Source: RUG13409 sp045616985 (GTDB lineage: Bacteria; Bacillota; Clostridia; Peptostreptococcales; Anaerovoracaceae). From it: 7,801 nucleotides of DNA. This document shows, piece by piece, positions 5,968 to 7,801 of this stretch. Numbering within the stretch: the stretch's first letter is position 1; each line of letters begins with the position of its first letter. The stretch is taken from NCBI GenBank assembly GCA_045616985.1, contig JAZLHU010000015.1, positions 1 through 7,801 on the forward strand, in the 5' to 3' direction. Below the pieces are notes generated by a model. It saw only the letters and a list, made by a program, of their open reading frames with translations. It had not been told where the DNA came from and ran no database searches. Position numbers and translations under genes: made by a program.

Positions 5968-6697
5968 AATTTCTTATGACCTTCATACCCATACCACCTA
6001 TTCTCACGGCAAAGGAAGCATTATGGATAATGCAAGGGTGGCTTATGAGGCAGGGCTTAAAACTCTGGGGATCACGGATCATGGTCCCGGACATATGAGC
6101 TATGGTCTTGATATAAACAGAATCGGTGATATGAGACGAGACATTGATGCAGCTCATAAGGAATTCCCGGAGCTTGAAATATTGCTTGGGGTCGAGGCTA
6201 ATATTGCAAACTTTTCCGGGCGTATTGATATAAGCAAGGAAGATCAGTCCTTATTCGATTATATTATTGCAGGCTATCATTACGCATATTTGGGGGAGAA
6301 GCTTTTTCACGGACTCGGGCTTTGCGTATCCGGATGGCTGGATGATAAGAAGATACTAAAGGAAAACAAATATCAGATTGCGCAAAATACCGAGCTCATC
6401 ATTTCGGCACTGGAAGAAAACAATATCAGGATACTGACTCATCCGGGCGATAAGATGCCCGTAAATATTGAGGCGATTGCAAGGACCTGCGAAAGAACCG
6501 GAACTCTTCTGGAAATCAATGATCATCACGATCACCTGACCACGGATGAAATAAAAAGGGTTAAAGGTTTTAATGTAAGCTTTATTTTAAGCTCTGATGC
6601 TCATGTCAGCAGCCGTGTTGGTAATGTTGACGGAGCCATTCAACGGGCAAGGCTTGCAGAGCTTGATTTAAAACGAATAGTTAATCTTAGGGACTAA
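5957..6697 (+). CDS. PHP-domain metal-dependent phosphoesterase (histidinol-phosphatase-like, YcdX type)
   Basis: This 246-residue soluble protein is of the PHP superfamily, which hydrolyses phosphoester bonds using a cluster of divalent metals. Nearly all expected ligands are visible: His10 and His12 in DLHTHTTYSHG, His17, Asp41-His42 in ITDHGPG, Glu80 in GVEANI, the pair His107 and His109 in GYHYAYL, His162 in THPGD, Glu186/Asn188 in LEINDHH, and Asp214 with His216 in SSDAHV. The single-domain length fits YcdX-like phosphatases. It begins at TTG and ends in tandem stops (taa tga). It is last in the operon, overlapping murB by 11 bases. No histidine-biosynthesis gene is near, so histidinol phosphate is not a supported substrate. 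A nucleotide or sugar-phosphate role in wall metabolism is possible but inferred only from position. Confidence 0.9.
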   Translation: MKSKISYDLHTHTTYSHGKGSIMDNARVAYEAGLKTLGITDHGPGHMSYGLDINRIGDMRRDIDAAHKEFPELEILLGVEANIANFSGRIDISKEDQSLFDYIIAGYHYAYLGEKLFHGLGLCVSGWLDDKKILKENKYQIAQNTELIISALEENNIRILTHPGDKMPVNIEAIARTCERTGTLLEINDHHDHLTTDEIKRVKGFNVSFILSSDAHVSSRVGNVDGAIQRARLAELDLKRIVNLRD

Positions 6698-6737
6698 TGA
6701 AAGAAATGCAATTACAATTTTGCTTATAAAGGGGAGA

Positions 6738-7466
6738 CTAATAAGATACTATTTGTATTTCAATTTTTTCAGCTAACTGAGTCATTTCCTCTTGTGACAG
6801 TTTTCCTGACAGATTTAATAATACTCCGCTTGCTTCGTCAGTCCAGATCAATTCGTTAGTTCCATCTCCACCAATAACATTGTAAAAATCTGCTGGCTGT
6901 CCGTTAACACTTGTGGAAATAAGCTGATTGTCCGGCGTAAAAATATTGATAATATCCCCACCGTATTGGCATATTAGAAGAATTGATTCGCCGGAATAAT
7001 CTATAGAATATACTTTTGCATCTTCTGTTTCTGCGAGTAAATCAAAAAGCAGTTCATCTTCCATGATTGTAACAGAAATAGAATTAATGGATTCTTCGGT
7101 ATTATTGATTTCAGAATTATCAAATGTAATTACACTATTTGTAATAGAAACAATCCAATTTAAAAACTTTGATCTCGCCTCTGCATTAACACAAAAGACC
7201 ATACTGCCAAACAGCAAAATTATTAATATAAAAGATGCTGCAACTTGTGATAACTTTTTTATGGATGCTTTTTTGTGAATTGATTTAATTAAAACATCCA
7301 TCTTTCGGTTAAATCGGTCTGAAAAGGTATGGGGAATGATCTCGTGATTGTACTCGTCCAACATGGCTTCGCGGACTAGAACACATGCAGACTTTAATTC
7401 CAGTTCATCCAATTCTATACCCCCCCCATCGTATTTTGGATATATATAATTTGATTGTGGGTTCAT
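6738..7466 (-). CDS. Membrane anti-sigma-factor-like protein with DUF4367-like C-terminus
   Basis: This 242-residue single-pass membrane protein is the likely partner of the upstream sigma factor. The N-terminal cytoplasmic part (1-72) has HTFSDRFNRKMDVLIK (46-61), a segment resembling the start of Clostridial anti-sigma/DUF4367 proteins. A transmembrane helix follows at about 75-95 (VAASFILIILLFGSMVF). The outer domain (96-242) ends in ELIWTD...LLNLSGKLSQEEMTQLAEKI, the DUF4367 signature. The ATG overlaps the TGA stop of the sigma gene (ATGA), and GGAGG (7474-7478) lies seven bases upstream, so the pair is translationally coupled. A tract of eight G bases (minus strand; C at 7420-7427) occurs inside codons 13-16. 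In comparable systems such proteins hold the sigma factor inactive until an envelope signal is sensed. It converges on the PHP gene, 40 bases apart, with no clear terminator between. Confidence 0.8.
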   Translation of the reverse strand: MNPQSNYIYPKYDGGGIELDELELKSACVLVREAMLDEYNHEIIPHTFSDRFNRKMDVLIKSIHKKASIKKLSQVAASFILIILLFGSMVFCVNAEARSKFLNWIVSITNSVITFDNSEINNTEESINSISVTIMEDELLFDLLAETEDAKVYSIDYSGESILLICQYGGDIINIFTPDNQLISTSVNGQPADFYNVIGGDGTNELIWTDEASGVLLNLSGKLSQEEMTQLAEKIEIQIVSY

Positions 7467-7801
7467 TTGTTTTCCTCCGTAATCAGTTGTTTGATTTTTT
7501 CGCGTGCTCTTAAAATTGTCTTCTGTACGGTGTTTCGGTTCATATTTAGCATTTGAGCAATTTCTTGCGTTGAAAATCCATTATCATAATGAAGAAGTAA
7601 GATATGCTTAGTTCGTTCAGGTAATTTTGCAATTGCGCCAGCAAGGAGGTTGTCTCCCGGAAACTGTGTGTTGTAGAAAAAATTTTCTTCGATATTTTCG
7701 TCAGCAAATCTTTTTCTATAACGTAGGTAATCTAGTGCCTTATTCTTGGTAATGATAATAATAAAGGATTTTGTGCGCGGGCTGTTTACAGCATCAATTC
7801 C
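7463..7801 (-). CDS. RNA polymerase sigma-70 family (ECF-type) factor, 5' part outside the window
   Basis: The last 112 codons plus stop are visible, reading toward decreasing coordinates. The end of region 2 reads SFIIIITKNKALDYLRYRKR, including the strongly basic DNA-contacting helix. A short linker (about 25 residues, acidic and with FF/FPGD) follows. Region 4 begins at AIAKLPERTKHILLLHYDNG and carries the helix-turn-helix FSTQEIAQMLNMNRNTVQKTILRAREKIKQLI. This domain order, without region 3, is that of ECF factors. It terminates in ITEENK, with the TGA at 7463-7465 overlapping the anti-sigma ATG. The two form a classical sigma/anti-sigma pair. The promoter is beyond the window. Confidence 0.93.
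   Translation of the reverse strand, partial: GIDAVNSPRTKSFIIIITKNKALDYLRYRKRFADENIEENFFYNTQFPGDNLLAGAIAKLPERTKHILLLHYDNGFSTQEIAQMLNMNRNTVQKTILRAREKIKQLITEENK

Noticed and set aside
6698..6737. Bidirectional terminator between the PHP and anti-sigma genes
   Set aside because: The gap has only imperfect short repeats (gcaatt / aattttgc) and no GC-rich stem with a T tract.
1..7801. CRISPR array, phage or defence system
   Set aside because: No regularly spaced repeats, Cas, restriction or toxin-antitoxin genes were seen. The Fic-like gene has lost its catalytic motif and has no small antitoxin gene beside it.

Overview
The window looks like chromosomal DNA of a low-to-moderate GC Gram-positive anaerobe, most likely a member of the Clostridia. 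The reasons are AT-rich intergenic DNA, strong AGGAGG-type ribosome binding sites, GTG and TTG starts in overlapping genes, an anti-sigma protein with a DUF4367-like C-terminus, a lipoprotein signal of Gram-positive type, and a tRNA-Ser(GGA) gene with encoded CCA. I cannot name the genus.

Layout: (1) Positions 1 to about 938 (+) are the 3' part of a group II intron. It holds the C-terminal two thirds of the reverse transcriptase/maturase and then domains V and VI, with a bulged branch-point adenosine. The RT catalytic box reads YAYD instead of YADD. (2) 990-1460 (-) is a small zinc-ribbon plus PH-like-domain protein. (3) 1711-3108 (-) is a predicted lipoprotein of the choloylglycine hydrolase/penicillin V acylase (Ntn hydrolase) family, with its own promoter candidate and terminator. 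(4) 3253-3340 (-) is tRNA-Ser(GGA), followed by a clear Rho-independent terminator. (5) 3470-6697 (+) is a tight four-gene operon: a Fic-fold protein whose catalytic motif is erased, a membrane-anchored GH25 muramidase, a compact MurB, and a PHP-domain phosphoesterase. (6) Convergent to it, 6738-7801 (-), is a sigma-70/ECF sigma factor (its 5' part outside the window) overlapping a membrane anti-sigma-like protein.

Functionally, the operon in (5) joins a peptidoglycan-cleaving enzyme (GH25) and a peptidoglycan-precursor enzyme (MurB) with a PHP phosphoesterase and a pseudo-Fic protein translated first. This is the best candidate here for an undescribed functional association. The sigma/anti-sigma pair is a separate transcription unit, and nothing in the window shows what it regulates. 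The intron probably still splices, but the RT active-site change suggests it can no longer retrohome on its own.
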